Assembly (NCBI RefSeq): GCF_963678975.1
Contig: NC_089281.1
Span: 27,508,765 to 27,572,764 of the forward strand
From: Dysidea avara
Lineage: Eukaryota > Porifera > Demospongiae > Dictyoceratida > Dysideidae
Length of the DNA stretch: 64,000 bases
Direction of reading: 5' to 3'
The notes beneath the pieces were generated by a model, which was not told where the DNA came from, did no database searches, and was given only the letters and a program-made list of their open reading frames with translations. Below, one piece after another: positions 1-12,955 of the stretch; within the stretch, counting starts at the first letter, position 1; each line of letters starts with the position of its first letter. The translations under genes were made by a program, and so were the position numbers.

Positions 1-1
1 C

Positions 2-262
2 TACATCACAGAGTTCAAGAATCCTAAACTCAACAAATACCCTTATGTCACACCACGAACAGTTGGTGAATTGTTAACAAAGTTAGTATGCCATTGTTAT
101 TACATTGTAGTGACTGTATCTTCACTCTACAGGCTCAAGGAAGCTGACAAACATAAGAAAATCAAGCTATCTTTGTCTGCTGCTGCCAGAAAGGATCGCC
201 AGAAGTTTTTAGAAATAATTCTCAAGAGACTAAGAAATCTTGAAGAAATGCAACAACAATAA
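2..262 (+). CDS. 3' end of an unidentified protein-coding gene (partial, two exons)
   Basis: Two exons can be read. The first (2-81) runs in from outside the window and encodes a tail containing PYVTPRTVGELL. It ends at a GTTAGT donor at 82. A 51-bp intron ends in CTACAG at 132, and the second exon (133-262) encodes a Lys/Arg-rich, probably helical end (SAAARKDRQKFLEIILKRLR, then EEMQQQ) and a TAA. The reading frame continues across the junction with AA|G. I do not recognise the family. The short intron matches the style of the neighbouring genes. The gene is convergent with CCDC152, whose stop lies about 120 bp downstream. It is a real exon pair in my judgement because frame, splice sites and composition agree, but no function is claimed. 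Confidence 0.55.
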   Translation, partial: YITEFKNPKLNKYPYVTPRTVGELLTKLVCHCYYIVVTVSSLYRLKEADKHKKIKLSLSAAARKDRQKFLEIILKRLRNLEEMQQQ

Positions 263-383
263 TTCTGTGTATCATAATTTCCCTCCAAAATTTCATACAA
301 ATTATCTGTCATTACTCAGTTCCCATATATTTCAGATACTATTGTGGTACTGACTTCTTGCTTCATGGTTGCTATGTTGCTGT

Positions 384-2631
384 TCAGTTAAAGGGGAAGG
401 CTTTCCTTTTCCGGTTAGCTGCAGCAAGTTTCCTTTCCAAATCAGTAACAGTGCTCTTTAATTGGGCAATCTCCCTGTCAGATTCTGCCCTTACATGTTG
501 CAACTTCTATAAAAATAAAACAATGTTTAATTTTGCTGATTTACAAATATACTAAGTAGTTTTAACATATCAAAAAGTACACTGGTCTAGAGATACCTGC
601 AAACCAAAACCTTTTAATGTAATGTGCTTACGTGCACTATCTTCTAGACTGATCACTGTGTCATGTAAGCTTCTGTACCTTTCTAAATATCTCATTGTTA
701 ACAGAGCTGGACACTGTATTGGAGCACTGAGTACGAGAAGTTTGTTTCTGCAGCTTCAACAACTTAGCATCATACTGCAACAAGATAAACAATGTATACT
801 TGTGTATTATTGTATCATTGGTCAGCTGTGGTCACCACTATTAAATGACTAGTACTCACAATTTCTAGGGGACATACAATGTTTCCTCAACTATCTGACC
901 CAAGACTTAACCAAAAAGTTTAGATGATCAAAAACCCATTCATTTATGTAGCCTGTTCAAATTACTCTAATAGAATGCATGCCTTAGACAAAATACTCTA
1001 ATAGAACAGTCATTTTTACTGTTCAGATAATTGTAGGTTCGATAATTGAGCAAGCACTGTATTCAGTCTATTAATTACCGCTCAAAGATATTCTGGACAG
1101 AATTATGTGTGTGGGTGTTCATGCATATGTGTGAGTAGTGCAGTGTGTGCACTAAAACAACTAAAGTATTGTGTATAGTACTGCATATCAATTTCAGGGT
1201 TACCACACAGATGCAAACTGTGTGCATGCTTCTGTGTAGTAGTACCTGTCCTAATAAGCCTTATCCGAAATTACGCCACAGACATAATAATGGCCACTGT
1301 ATATAGTGTGGGGATTCTTGTAAAATTTGTATGGCGACTATGGCGAGAAAATATTTGAAGGGCAATATTTCAGCCAAGACGGAAGATATCAAGCTCTAAC
1401 CAGCAGGTATAGTTATAAATTAGCTGAAAGAATAGGAACCTAGCTATGTTTTGAAAATCAACCGAAAATCACTTTTACGTACTTATTGTAATGTCTTTAT
1501 AGCCATACCTGCTTCCTCTTGGCTGAGATATTGCCATTCAAAAATTTTCTTCCCATAGTCACCCATACAAATTTTATGAAAGTCCCCACACTACAGCAGC
1601 CATTTTTATGTCTGTGACATAATTTTGGATTAAGGCCCATATGCTGGCCACACATGTAACATCATCAAAATTACTGACAACATACTGTAGCACTGGTACC
1701 TGCCCTACAGCAGAGGACTTACCCTATTGTGTATGTTGCTCACTTAATCCTAAGTAAATCAAACAGGACAGGAGTACTGTTTAGTAGGGTCCCCCCCCCC
1801 CATATGAATAACGCCCGCCATTATACTGCATGTGTGCATACATGTGTAGTGTTACATATGATACCTCCAGTCGCAGCTTTACAATCTCAGTATGGCTACC
1901 TCGCTCCATGTCAGCTAGTTGTTTCTGAAGCTGTCTCACCTCAGCATTACTCACTTGTATTAATTTCTGCATTGCTGATACTTCCTTCTTAGCTGTGATA
2001 ACAACCATACAGTCATAACAGTATTAGGGCCACCTGCATATACCTTGTTGGTTGGATATATCTTGTATCTGGGTGATTTCCTTCTGGTGAGAATTCTGAA
2101 CAGCCTCCAAATTTTCCATTGCAGCTTCCATCTGTTTCTTGCGCTCCTGGACAAATAAAACACTGCTGGGCTAATAGTCCTACTGTCACACTGCTTTACA
2201 TTTTCCAATTGAATTGATACTTCCTTCATGGCAGAAATCTGTTCTTGTAGTCTGTGATTCTCTTCTTGAAAAGAATTTTTTTTAATGGCTTGCTAAACCA
2301 TTGGTGTCTATTACCTTCAAGGTCACACCTCTTCTTTAATGCATTTTGTAGTTTCTCTACACACTCATGAACTTGTTTATTCTCTAGTATACAAGTGATG
2401 TAATAGAATACGTTATTTATGTGTCTTACCATCCAATAAGACTCCTTTGTTCTGTACTAATAAATTGCATTGCTTTTGAAGAGCTTTAACTTGGGATTTC
2501 AGTTGATTGTTTTCCTGCGTTATGTCAAGTGTGCTCTAAAGGAGAGTTGTTGATAAATGGAAACATTTTAAAAGGCTCACTTGTTGCCAAGCACAAAATT
2601 TCTCTTTCAGCTTGTTCAAATCCGCCGCCAT
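384..2631 (-). CDS. CCDC152: Coiled-coil protein, CCDC152 orthologue
   Basis: A multi-exon gene. The ATG at 2631 opens a 17-codon exon (MAADLNKLKEKFCAWQQ, 2581-2631). It is followed by short exons with consistent phases at about 2440-2527, 2320-2385, 2205-2265, 2046-2149, 1870-1995 and 683-790, and a last exon at 384-506. Nearly all of it is predicted coiled coil, rich in E, K, Q and L. The C-terminal half resembles vertebrate CCDC152: TEIVKLRLEYDAKLLKLQ, then NEIFRK joined to KLQHVRAESDREIAQLK and TDLERKL, ending in a basic NRKRKAF tail. Length, about 250 residues, fits the family. The function of the family is not established. The intron between about 790 and 1870 holds a MITE. The gene is divergent from PRC1, with 148 bp between start codons. 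Exon edges in the middle of the gene are approximate. Confidence 0.75.
1258..1636. mobile_element. MITE with long imperfect inverted repeats in a CCDC152 intron
   Basis: The left arm (about 1258-1405, beginning GCCTTATCCGAAATTACG) pairs with the right arm (about 1498-1636, ending GGATTAAGGC). Matching blocks include the motifs around CACAGACATAATAATGGC and GGCAATATTTCAGCCAAGA and their reverse complements. About 90 bp of loop lies between them. There is no coding capacity. No clear target-site duplication was found, so the ends are approximate and the superfamily is unknown. Confidence 0.6.
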
Positions 2632-2779
2632 TGTCTCAAACGCCTGTAGAATTATTATTTTATCATTCTAATCGCGCACCTAAGGCGTGCGCAGGCGTGC
2701 AATCTAACCAATCAAATTAGTTTATTTTGATAATTTGAAAAATAGGTTGACTTGTCAAGCTGTAAAAACAGGACAACCG
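2632..2779. promoter_or_regulatory. Putative bidirectional promoter CCDC152 / PRC1
   Basis: The 148 bp separate the ATG codons of two divergent genes. The CCDC152 start lies in a GACAATGGCGGCGG context. The interval holds a small GC-rich part (around GCGTGCGCAGGCGTGC, 2687-2700), a CCAAT box (ATTGG on the minus strand; CCAATCAAATTAG at 2707-2719) and an AT-rich remainder. Promoter function is inferred from position only. Confidence 0.4.
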
Positions 2780-5700
2780 ATGATGGAGGAAATACCGTTA
2801 GTTGTTATTCTACTCAATGTAACAGTGATAGATTGTATCGTTTAGATCTGTTGAGGGTGAGGTAGAAACATTGTCGGAGAAGATACAAAGCATTCTTGAC
2901 AACAGTAAAACTTACTTGCGGCGACTGGCGGTGGTATGGAGCGAATTGGGTTTATGTGAGGCCCAGAGACAGCCTAGGCGCGATGAATTCGAGAAACATT
3001 TACTGAAGGAACTTACCGAATTGTTGGCGGCAATGACAGATGAAGAAGAGAAGATGAAGATCAAAGTTATTGCAGATATCAATGAGTACAAACTCGAGTT
3101 AGACAATTTGTGTAATGAAATGAAGAGAAGTGTTGATATGGTGAGTTGATGTATTATTATGTTTCAATTATATGTACTACACTACAGCCTGCAGAAGAAC
3201 TGCCATTAGTTGCCAGAGTGAAGTACTTAAAATCTAAAGTCGATGCCCTTAGAACAGTGAGTCTGTTTCATAAACGCATCGTTTAAACATGTACAAAATT
3301 AGGAAAAACATGAGCGCGTGAAAAGGTTAAAACGGTTGGCTGAAATGGAAGTCGCACTATGTGAAATTCTTGGTGGACGAATGGTCATTGTTCCTTTCTA
3401 CAAGAGCAAGGAATTACCTACGGAAGAGAAACTGAAAGAGTTTTTAGACATTATTGAAAAGATGGAAGCAAAAAAGGTTGGTAGAACTGACTTAAAGAGT
3501 CTTTGCTTTTATTCCAATATTTTAGGGCGCTAACCAAACCACATTCTTTGCCTTCCGAGAGAAGATTATAGAACTGTGGACACAGTTAGATTTGCAGCCA
3601 TGTGATGAAAGACAGCAGTCTATTTTAGATGGTGACATTAAAAAGTTTGTTCTTTGCCAAGAAAATATGGACTACTTGTCTGTACTACAGCAAGAGGTAA
3701 ATAAACACATGACTTGAGTAATAAGATGTCCACTAATGACCACAGTAACGAAGTGGTCTAGTCGTGGAATACAATTTAGCTATGTTTGGGACCTATTTAA
3801 CATGATAATAAGAGGTCTTAGAGGTCACGAAGTATATGCAGGGATTTTTCTAGAAAATAAATTCGGGGGGGGGGGGGGGGGGATCCGAGTTTTTCAGAAA
3901 TTGAGAGGGGGCAGAACTTAAATTAGGCTAAATTTGTTTTATTGTAGCTAGCCATCGACTAAATTTTATGATTTTTATCATTGTTTCATCATTGGGCAGA
4001 GTTCAGGGGAAGACAAAATGCCCCCCCTGCCCCCCCCCCCCCCTGCCCCCCCCCCCCTAGAAAAATCCCTGATATCAAGAGTTCATAATATATATACTAA
4101 GGAGAGTATCCTACTCTCATATACCCCTGTAGAAAGGCGTATCGTGAAATTATGACGTAACGACAAGATGTTGCGGTTTGTGACGTACGGGAAGCCGTAA
4201 AAGTGCAAGCACTGTTTCACGCTTGCGACGCTCAGGATAGCCATATTCGCGAATGGCCTAGTAAGAAACGCCTACAAAGCGGTCTTAACCCATGAAGGAA
4301 CGATTGTAGTTCGGTGAGAAACGTTTAGAGCTGGAGTTAATTTGGTTGCTAGCGACATTGGTAGGCACGTGTTCAATCGATACCATGTTCAACTAATGAC
4401 ATCATTAATTATACAAAGAAAAATGGACGAACTCAGAAGTGTTATGTCATAACTTCACGATACGCCTTTCTACAGGGGTATATGAGAGTAGGATACTCTC
4501 CTTAGTATATATATTATGAACTCTTGCTGATATGTATACCTTTTCTACATTTGAGAAATAGTTGTCATGGTCACTCTAACAAGGTGGTCTTATTGATAAA
4601 GTCCTTAAGTGCACCTACTTAAGGTTACAGAATAGTTTAAAATGTGTGGGCGGAACAAATTACAAAACCTGCTTTAAACCAAGCAGGGATAAATAATTTC
4701 AACAGCTGTGTTGTGTTAGCAATACAACTAATTGTGCTTGTTTATTTTTACTACAGAACAACGACTGTTCTTGGGTGTGTGGTCTACAATAGAGCGATGT
4801 TTTATAACGCTGCTGCCGCCAAAACCAGACTAACAGATTACTGAATCCTTATAATTTCAACACAAGTTACTAAACAACTAAAATATCTAGGTCCTGTGGA
4901 AGCGATAGTAGTTTTTTTGGGTGAAACAAGCTCTTTGAAGGCTTGTATCCGAGTCACTGGGAGAAACACGCCAAAAATGCTTCCACAGGACCTAACAAAT
5001 TTAATATACAGTATCACTATGCCCCAGAAAAGCCAATAGAGCCTACAGCTTTTGCTGTATTTGGCAGCGGAAAAACATGATAGTGACAGCATGATAGTGA
5101 CAGCTGGAGCTGAGCAATGTATGGGCTGGCTTACTTGTGTTACTACAACAAATTGTAGTGTTCCACCTGCCTCAAAACTACACTGTAGCTACATAAAAAC
5201 ATTAAATATGAAGGGCTTCACCTTCATTTAAAACTTTTCCCTGCTGCTAGACTGGTTTTATGGGCTTCTCAAAAAGTATCGATAGGCATTCAAAATTTTG
5301 AATGATTGCCCATGACTATACCGTAACCTTAACATGGTCATCGTAATGAGGTGGTCTTATTAAGTAAGGTCTTGACATGATCATTATAATGAGGTGGTCT
5401 TGTTAATGGGTTCACAAAGTATATAGCAATGTTTGGGACCCACTTGACATGACCACTGGTTTATGGGGTTTTTTCCTGAACTCTTGTAGCTTGAAAAGGA
5501 GTTTTCACAACTGGAATTTAAAGCAGCTGCATTACGGGAGAAGGTGATGTCATTGTGGACAAGGTTAGCGGTTCCTGTTGAGGAGAGAGATGAATTTAAT
5601 CAGAACCATGCAGGAAGTCATATAAAGACCATAAAAGCAGTAAGGTTTTCATGTTCTTGAGCATGCAACATAACCTGTCTAGTGTGTTTGGCCCACCAAG

Positions 5701-8700
5701 TGATGGCTTACTATATGTTACAGTTGAAGCACTGTCATAGCACTGTCATGTGTGCATATAGAGAGGGTAATACAGTGTATTGAGTAACATTTCAAGTGAC
5801 CCAGATTCACTGTATTACAGAATGTCTGTTACATAAATGCCTCTATGGTGAAATCACCATTCAAAATAACATGAGATAGCTGGTGAATAAATTACCAAGC
5901 AGAAGTGTTTAGCTCTTTTAAAAAAATGGCACACAAAAATCAAATGTTTTTGTCGGTTTGTCGACAAAAACATTTGAATTTGTCGGTTTTGCAATTGAAT
6001 TCATCGATTTTGTGATTGAATTTGTTGGGTTTTGCAATTGAATTCGTCCCATTGACAAGATTGGCAGTTGCAGTAAACATAGCAGCTGCTTTATGATCTT
6101 GTTGAAGTACAATGTTGTTTATAAAGCAATAATTCTTCTGCTACAGCTTCTTCAACAGCATTCGCAATTATGCTTCACCATTGGTGATGGGTGTGGTCAC
6201 TCGCAAACAAGCTAATTAACTCGAATGGCTTCATGTATAACCAGCTCCAGTTACCTTGCAGTGTCTCTAATGGTATTCTCCATGGTGAAAATGATCCACC
6301 TTGTGATGAGTGGCTGGTTTATGGCAGTTAATGTAATCATGACGAATTCAATTACAAACAGGACAAATTCAATTGCAAATGGGACGAATTCTACTGCAAA
6401 AGTGACAAACTCTACTGTAATCGGGAAGAAGTCAATTGTAAAGGTGACAAATTCAGTTGCAAAAACCTGTAATGGTGTTCACTTCAAAGAGTTATCTATC
6501 AAGTTTTGCACTGCCTGCAACTATATGCTTCATTAGTTATTTTTCATGCATGTAACATTTTGTGTATTTGGAACTTGTGGGACATCCTTGATGCAGAAGA
6601 ATAGGACAGAGGTTGCCACTACACATGTTTACTGTTTGCCTGCAAGCTAAACTTGTTATGTAACAGAACACAATATACCATTGTACATTATAAAAAATGG
6701 CAGAAATCAGCAGATATGTGGTGACCTGCTGTTATATTCAACTCTGTGAATACAGCTAGAAAAGGAAGCTGAGAGACTAGAGTTGCTGAAGAGGCAGAAT
6801 TTGAAGAGATTCATTCAAGCCACACAAACAGAGTTGGAAAAGGTGTGGGACAAATGTCACTATGGTGAACAGCAGAAGAGAGAATTTGCAGCAGCCTTTA
6901 CTGGTGAGTATGGCACTGTTCTCACAACAGATAGGTTTACTTGTGTATTATACTAGACAATTTTTCGGATGATTCTTTGAGTGCACACGAAAGTGAACTG
7001 GACAGAATCAAAGGATTTTATGAAGACCACAAGGACATTTTCAAGTTGATCGACAAGCGAGAAGAGATGTGGGTCAAGATGCTGAATTTTGAGGTTTGTT
7101 TTTGCCACCTTTAGTACTATATACACTAGATTTTCTAACCATATAAATGTACCACATCTTATATCTGAGGACTTCAAGAAAGGTTGTACTGTAGTCTTGT
7201 AGTAGTGCTGAAAACAATTTGTACTATTCGAATAGTTGTGAAAAAGTAACTGAACATTCAGTTGTTCCTTTTATATATTTCTATTGTAAGGGAGTAGGCT
7301 GATGCCTGACAACTAATGCTAATTTTCTATCTCAGTATCTATAGCTGTAAGATGTACAAGTATATATAGGAATTTTAAAAGATCATGGAAAAGTCAGTCT
7401 ATACCCATTACTGAATTATTAGGGATTGAATGTCCACAAGTATATCTGCAGGTGTAGGCGACCTCCTTTGTTTCCCTATTTTTTTCTATGATCCCTAATA
7501 GAATGAGAATGAGAAGCGCCTCTGCAATCAATCTGGTCACCACGAAAAATATGGATGATTCACGTACCCCAATTATCAATTACTGACTCGAAAGTGAAGT
7601 GGCCAATGGCTATTACGCTTTACTTTCAGCTATGTTCAGCCCATTACACAGCGTTACAAACGGAAGAACAGTAAGAGAGATGTCTGCAATCATCCCAGTC
7701 TCCATGGGGTTTTAAAATGTGGATGATTCTCGTAAGGAAGCTGAAACCATCATTCTACTGCAATTTGACATCTTGGGCTGTCAGCAAAAAGAAATGGGAC
7801 ACAAAGGAGGACAAAGATAAGTCCATAATGTATGCGTTGTACATATTGTGGTATGCCTCTCAGGATGAAGCGACACTGAACTCAAGTTATGCTTAGAAAT
7901 GGTCAGTCAGTCAAGCAGAAGAAAATTCCAATAATAAATTTAGCATTTTGTAACAACTTTTTGGAAGCATTTCAGGTCGTAACAAAGGCACTTTTGGGCT
8001 TGGTTATAGCAAGAGTTCATAATATATATATATACTGAGGAGAGTATCCTACTCTCATATACCCCTGTAGAAGGGCGTATCGTGAAGTTATGATGTAACG
8101 ACAAGATGTTGTGGTTTGTGATGTACAAGCAGCCGTAAAAGTATAAGAATTGTTAGCACCATTTCACACTCGCGATGCTCAGTATAGCCGTATTCGCGAA
8201 TGGCCTAGCAAGAAATGCCTACAAAGCGGTCTTAACCCATGAAGGAACGATTGTAGTTTGGTGAGAAACGCTTAGAGCTGGAGATGATTTGGTTGCTAGC
8301 GACGTTGTTAGGCACGCGTTCAATCGATACCATGTTCAACTAATGACATCATTAATTATACACAGAAAAACGGGCGAACTCAGAAGTGTTGCATCATAAC
8401 TTCACGATACGCCTTTCTACAGGGGTATATGAGAGTAGGATACTCTCCTCAGTATATATTATTATGAACTCTTGGTTATAGTTATACACTAATACTGCCA
8501 AGAAACCATGAAAGTATTGTGAGGCTGATTTTAGGGTGATATTTTTGGCCAGAAAAGCCCAAACTTTCATGATCCATATATATATATATATATATATACA
8601 GTGTGCAAAATTGAAGAGTGATTTCTAGTTACAAGGGATGTATTACTAATTATATAGTTACAAAAGTGACTAACTCTGCCAACAAATATTTAGATTATAG

Positions 8701-9898
8701 TGAGTTAGTGAATCGAATATATAGTCATGCCAAAATAATGGTCAAGAATCATTTCAGCATTAGTAGTAACTGAATATTACCATACTAAGTATTCTGAGTG
8801 ACTGTATATTTCTTGTGCAAAGGCTAATGCCAGTAATCCCTCCCGGTTTGAGAATCGAGGTGGTAAATTACTGAAGGAGGAGAAAGCTAGAAAAGCTATA
8901 GAAAAGGAACTACCCAAAGTTGAAAAGGAGCTGGAATCCAATCTGTTACAGTGGGAAAATGACTGGGAAAGGCATTTCATCATAAATGACGTAAGATACC
9001 TTGACATCATCACTAGTCAAAGAAATGAGAGGGAAAAGAAGAAAAATGATGAAATACAAAAACGAGTAGGTAGTATATTTTTGTTATCTACTTGTTAATT
9101 ATAATGCCTACACAAACAGCAAAAGATAAGAAAGGAAACAACTATGGCTGAAATGTTTTATGGATCAAAACCAGCTACTCCTGTAAAAAGGTTTGATTTG
9201 TCATGTTTTACATAAGAGAATATTTCATGTATTCCTTTTTGCTGTAGAAAATTTGCTGGGGCAGTCTCTTCAAGTTGTTTGGCCTCTCCAAGAAATAGTC
9301 CACTGTCAAAGAAATTAAAGAAGGTAACAAGTGTAGTTGAAGCAGAGGAAGTTGGTCGACTTCATGTTGTATTGATTTGTGTGCCAAACCAAATGTTAAA
9401 TGCCTGTTTTGTCTTGCACAATTCACCAATTAGACCACATGGTAACATAATTACTAATGTGTAGAAGTTAGTAGTTAAAATTTTCTGATTGTAACTGGAC
9501 AGCTTTAACATGTATTATATAATATAGGTGCCTCCCTCTCCCCTTGTTCAATCCACTATGCAAATAAGAACAAAAGCAAAGGGTTTGAAGCGTAGACTGT
9601 CAAAGGTAAGCGCGTACACAATGTGGCTGTCTTGCTAAGTTAATTTCTGCAGGGTAAAAAGCACACCAGCATTATGCAGAGAAATGCTTCACGCAGAATA
9701 TTGTCATCAAAGAATAGTATTATTCCTGAGGAGTCGTATATCAGCCAGGGATTTGAATCATCCATAGCATCAACAGGGAACTACTCAGAGTTTCAGAAAG
9801 GTTTACAGCAGGGAATAGTAGACTCTCGTAATGCACGCAGCAGCGTACTCCACAGCAATGTTTCCACATTATCTTGTCTAACCACAGGCACTAAATAA
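2780..9898 (+). CDS. PRC1: PRC1/MAP65/Ase1 microtubule cross-linker of the spindle midzone
   Basis: Antiparallel microtubule bundler needed for the central spindle and cytokinesis (established for the family). The first exon is tiny (2780-2796, MMEEIP); a 49-bp intron ends at 2845. Later exons lie at about 2846-3139, 3188-3257, 3303-3476, 3527-3696, 5491-5640, 6757-6902, 6953-7092, 8820-9066, 9119-9191, 9247-9322, 9529-9605 and 9653-9898. The N-terminal part matches PRC1 dimerisation rods (VWSELGL, LLKELTELLAAMTDEEE, LCEILGG). The spectrin-like microtubule-binding region has NRGGKLLKEEKARKA, then ERHFIIND and TTMAEMFYGSKPATPVKRK. The tail holds SP/TP sites (SPRNSPLSKK), possible CDK sites, and STGNYSEFQKGL as in vertebrate PRC1. 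Three introns are swollen by transposons. The start was chosen because it splices in frame. Confidence 0.9.
3839..4071. mobile_element. Short TIR element, CAGGGATTTTTCTAG ends (PRC1 intron)
   Basis: The 15-bp perfect terminal inverted repeats are CAGGGATTTTTCTAG and CTAGAAAAATCCCTG. Just inside each end is a long homopolymer tract, poly-G on the left (3866-3882) and poly-C on the right (4021-4058). The element is 233 bp and noncoding. If the neighbouring insertion at 4076-4526 is removed in silico, the flanks are ATATG on both sides, a possible 5-bp target duplication. The CAGGG start resembles hAT-type MITEs, but those usually give 8-bp duplications. Confidence 0.75.
4076..4526. mobile_element. 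MITE family A copy 1, 7-bp target duplication (PRC1 intron)
   Basis: The ends are CAAGAGTTCATAATATATA and its reverse complement. Terminal inverted repeats extend about 75-80 bp, through the GAGAGTATCCTACTCTCATA block (itself palindromic) to GGCGTATCGTGAA. Direct repeats CTGATAT flank it at 4069-4075 and 4527-4533. The interior is noncoding and contains CGCGAATGG and CTAGCGAC. A close relative lies at 8010-8474. It is inserted in the right end of the older element at 3839-4071. Confidence 0.85.
4888..4994. mobile_element. 107-bp palindromic MITE, TAGGTCCTGTGGAAGC ends
   Basis: The 16-bp perfect terminal inverted repeats TAGGTCCTGTGGAAGC and GCTTCCACAGGACCTA bound a 107-bp stretch without coding capacity. 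No target-site duplication is visible. It lies in the same PRC1 intron as the two preceding elements. Confidence 0.55.
5952..6050. repeat. Degenerate 21-22 bp minisatellite, left inverted array
   Basis: Four or five diverged units of the type TCGGTTTTGCAATTGAATTCA in a PRC1 intron. Read on the minus strand, the units are the same as those of the array at 6341-6466. The two arrays are therefore inverted relative to each other, about 290 bp apart. Confidence 0.6.
6341..6466. repeat. 21-bp minisatellite, six units (right array)
   Basis: Six consecutive 21-bp units, starting GACGAATTCAATTACAAACAG, then GACAAATTCAATTGCAAATGG and four more diverged copies. Because 21 is a multiple of three, one frame stays open and reads as TNSIxxx heptads. 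This is a by-product of the period and the array is not regarded as a gene: it lies inside a PRC1 intron. Confidence 0.75.
8010..8474. mobile_element. MITE family A copy 2, 7-bp target duplication (PRC1 intron)
   Basis: Same ends, same long terminal inverted repeats and same interior (including CGCGAATGGCCTAGCAAGAA) as the copy at 4076-4526. It is flanked by direct repeats GTTATAG at 8003-8009 and 8475-8481. The copies differ mainly by point changes and by TA-repeat length near the ends. Confidence 0.88.
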
Positions 9899-10084
9899 CT
9901 GCATTATATTGTATAAATAACTGTATTACACTGTATGTTTTGTTACTACTACAGATTTGTCAGAATAATAGCTACTATACATAAATAACACACAATATAT
10001 GTACATGTATGATAAGAGCAATGATACATATTATCTCAAATACTGACAGGTTGTAATTTTGACAGTATCAGTGAAGTCTCTTAG

Positions 10085-12755
<2,671 letters not shown>

Positions 12756-12955
12756 GACTTCTCTCACACCAGTTTAGATGCCTTGAGTAATATAAACGTG
12801 GCAAATACATCTGAGACAGCCCCACTATATCTTAAAATTAAACACTCCAAATGTACGCGTGCATTATTTCTTTACAATTTTATTATTAATTATATTGTAA
12901 GGCGCTTATTACAAAGGAATTCCCATGGAAACCCTGCGCGCATTTAATAAACAAC
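12756..12955. promoter_or_regulatory. Putative bidirectional promoter STK32 / LRRC27-like
   Basis: The 200 bp separate the start codons of two divergent genes. The interval is AT-rich (around TTTTATTATTAATTATATTG), with TATA-like tracts on both strands. Function is inferred from position. Confidence 0.4.

Noticed and set aside
620-720. Alternative CCDC152 exon reading ERYRSLHDTVISLEDSARKH
   Set aside because: It needs a 28-bp intron. The other frame joins NEIFRK to KLQHVRAES at a GTACAG donor and matches CCDC152.
6225-6536. 103-codon open frame with TNSI heptads
   Set aside because: The openness follows from a 21-bp tandem period within a PRC1 intron. There is no splice or homology support.
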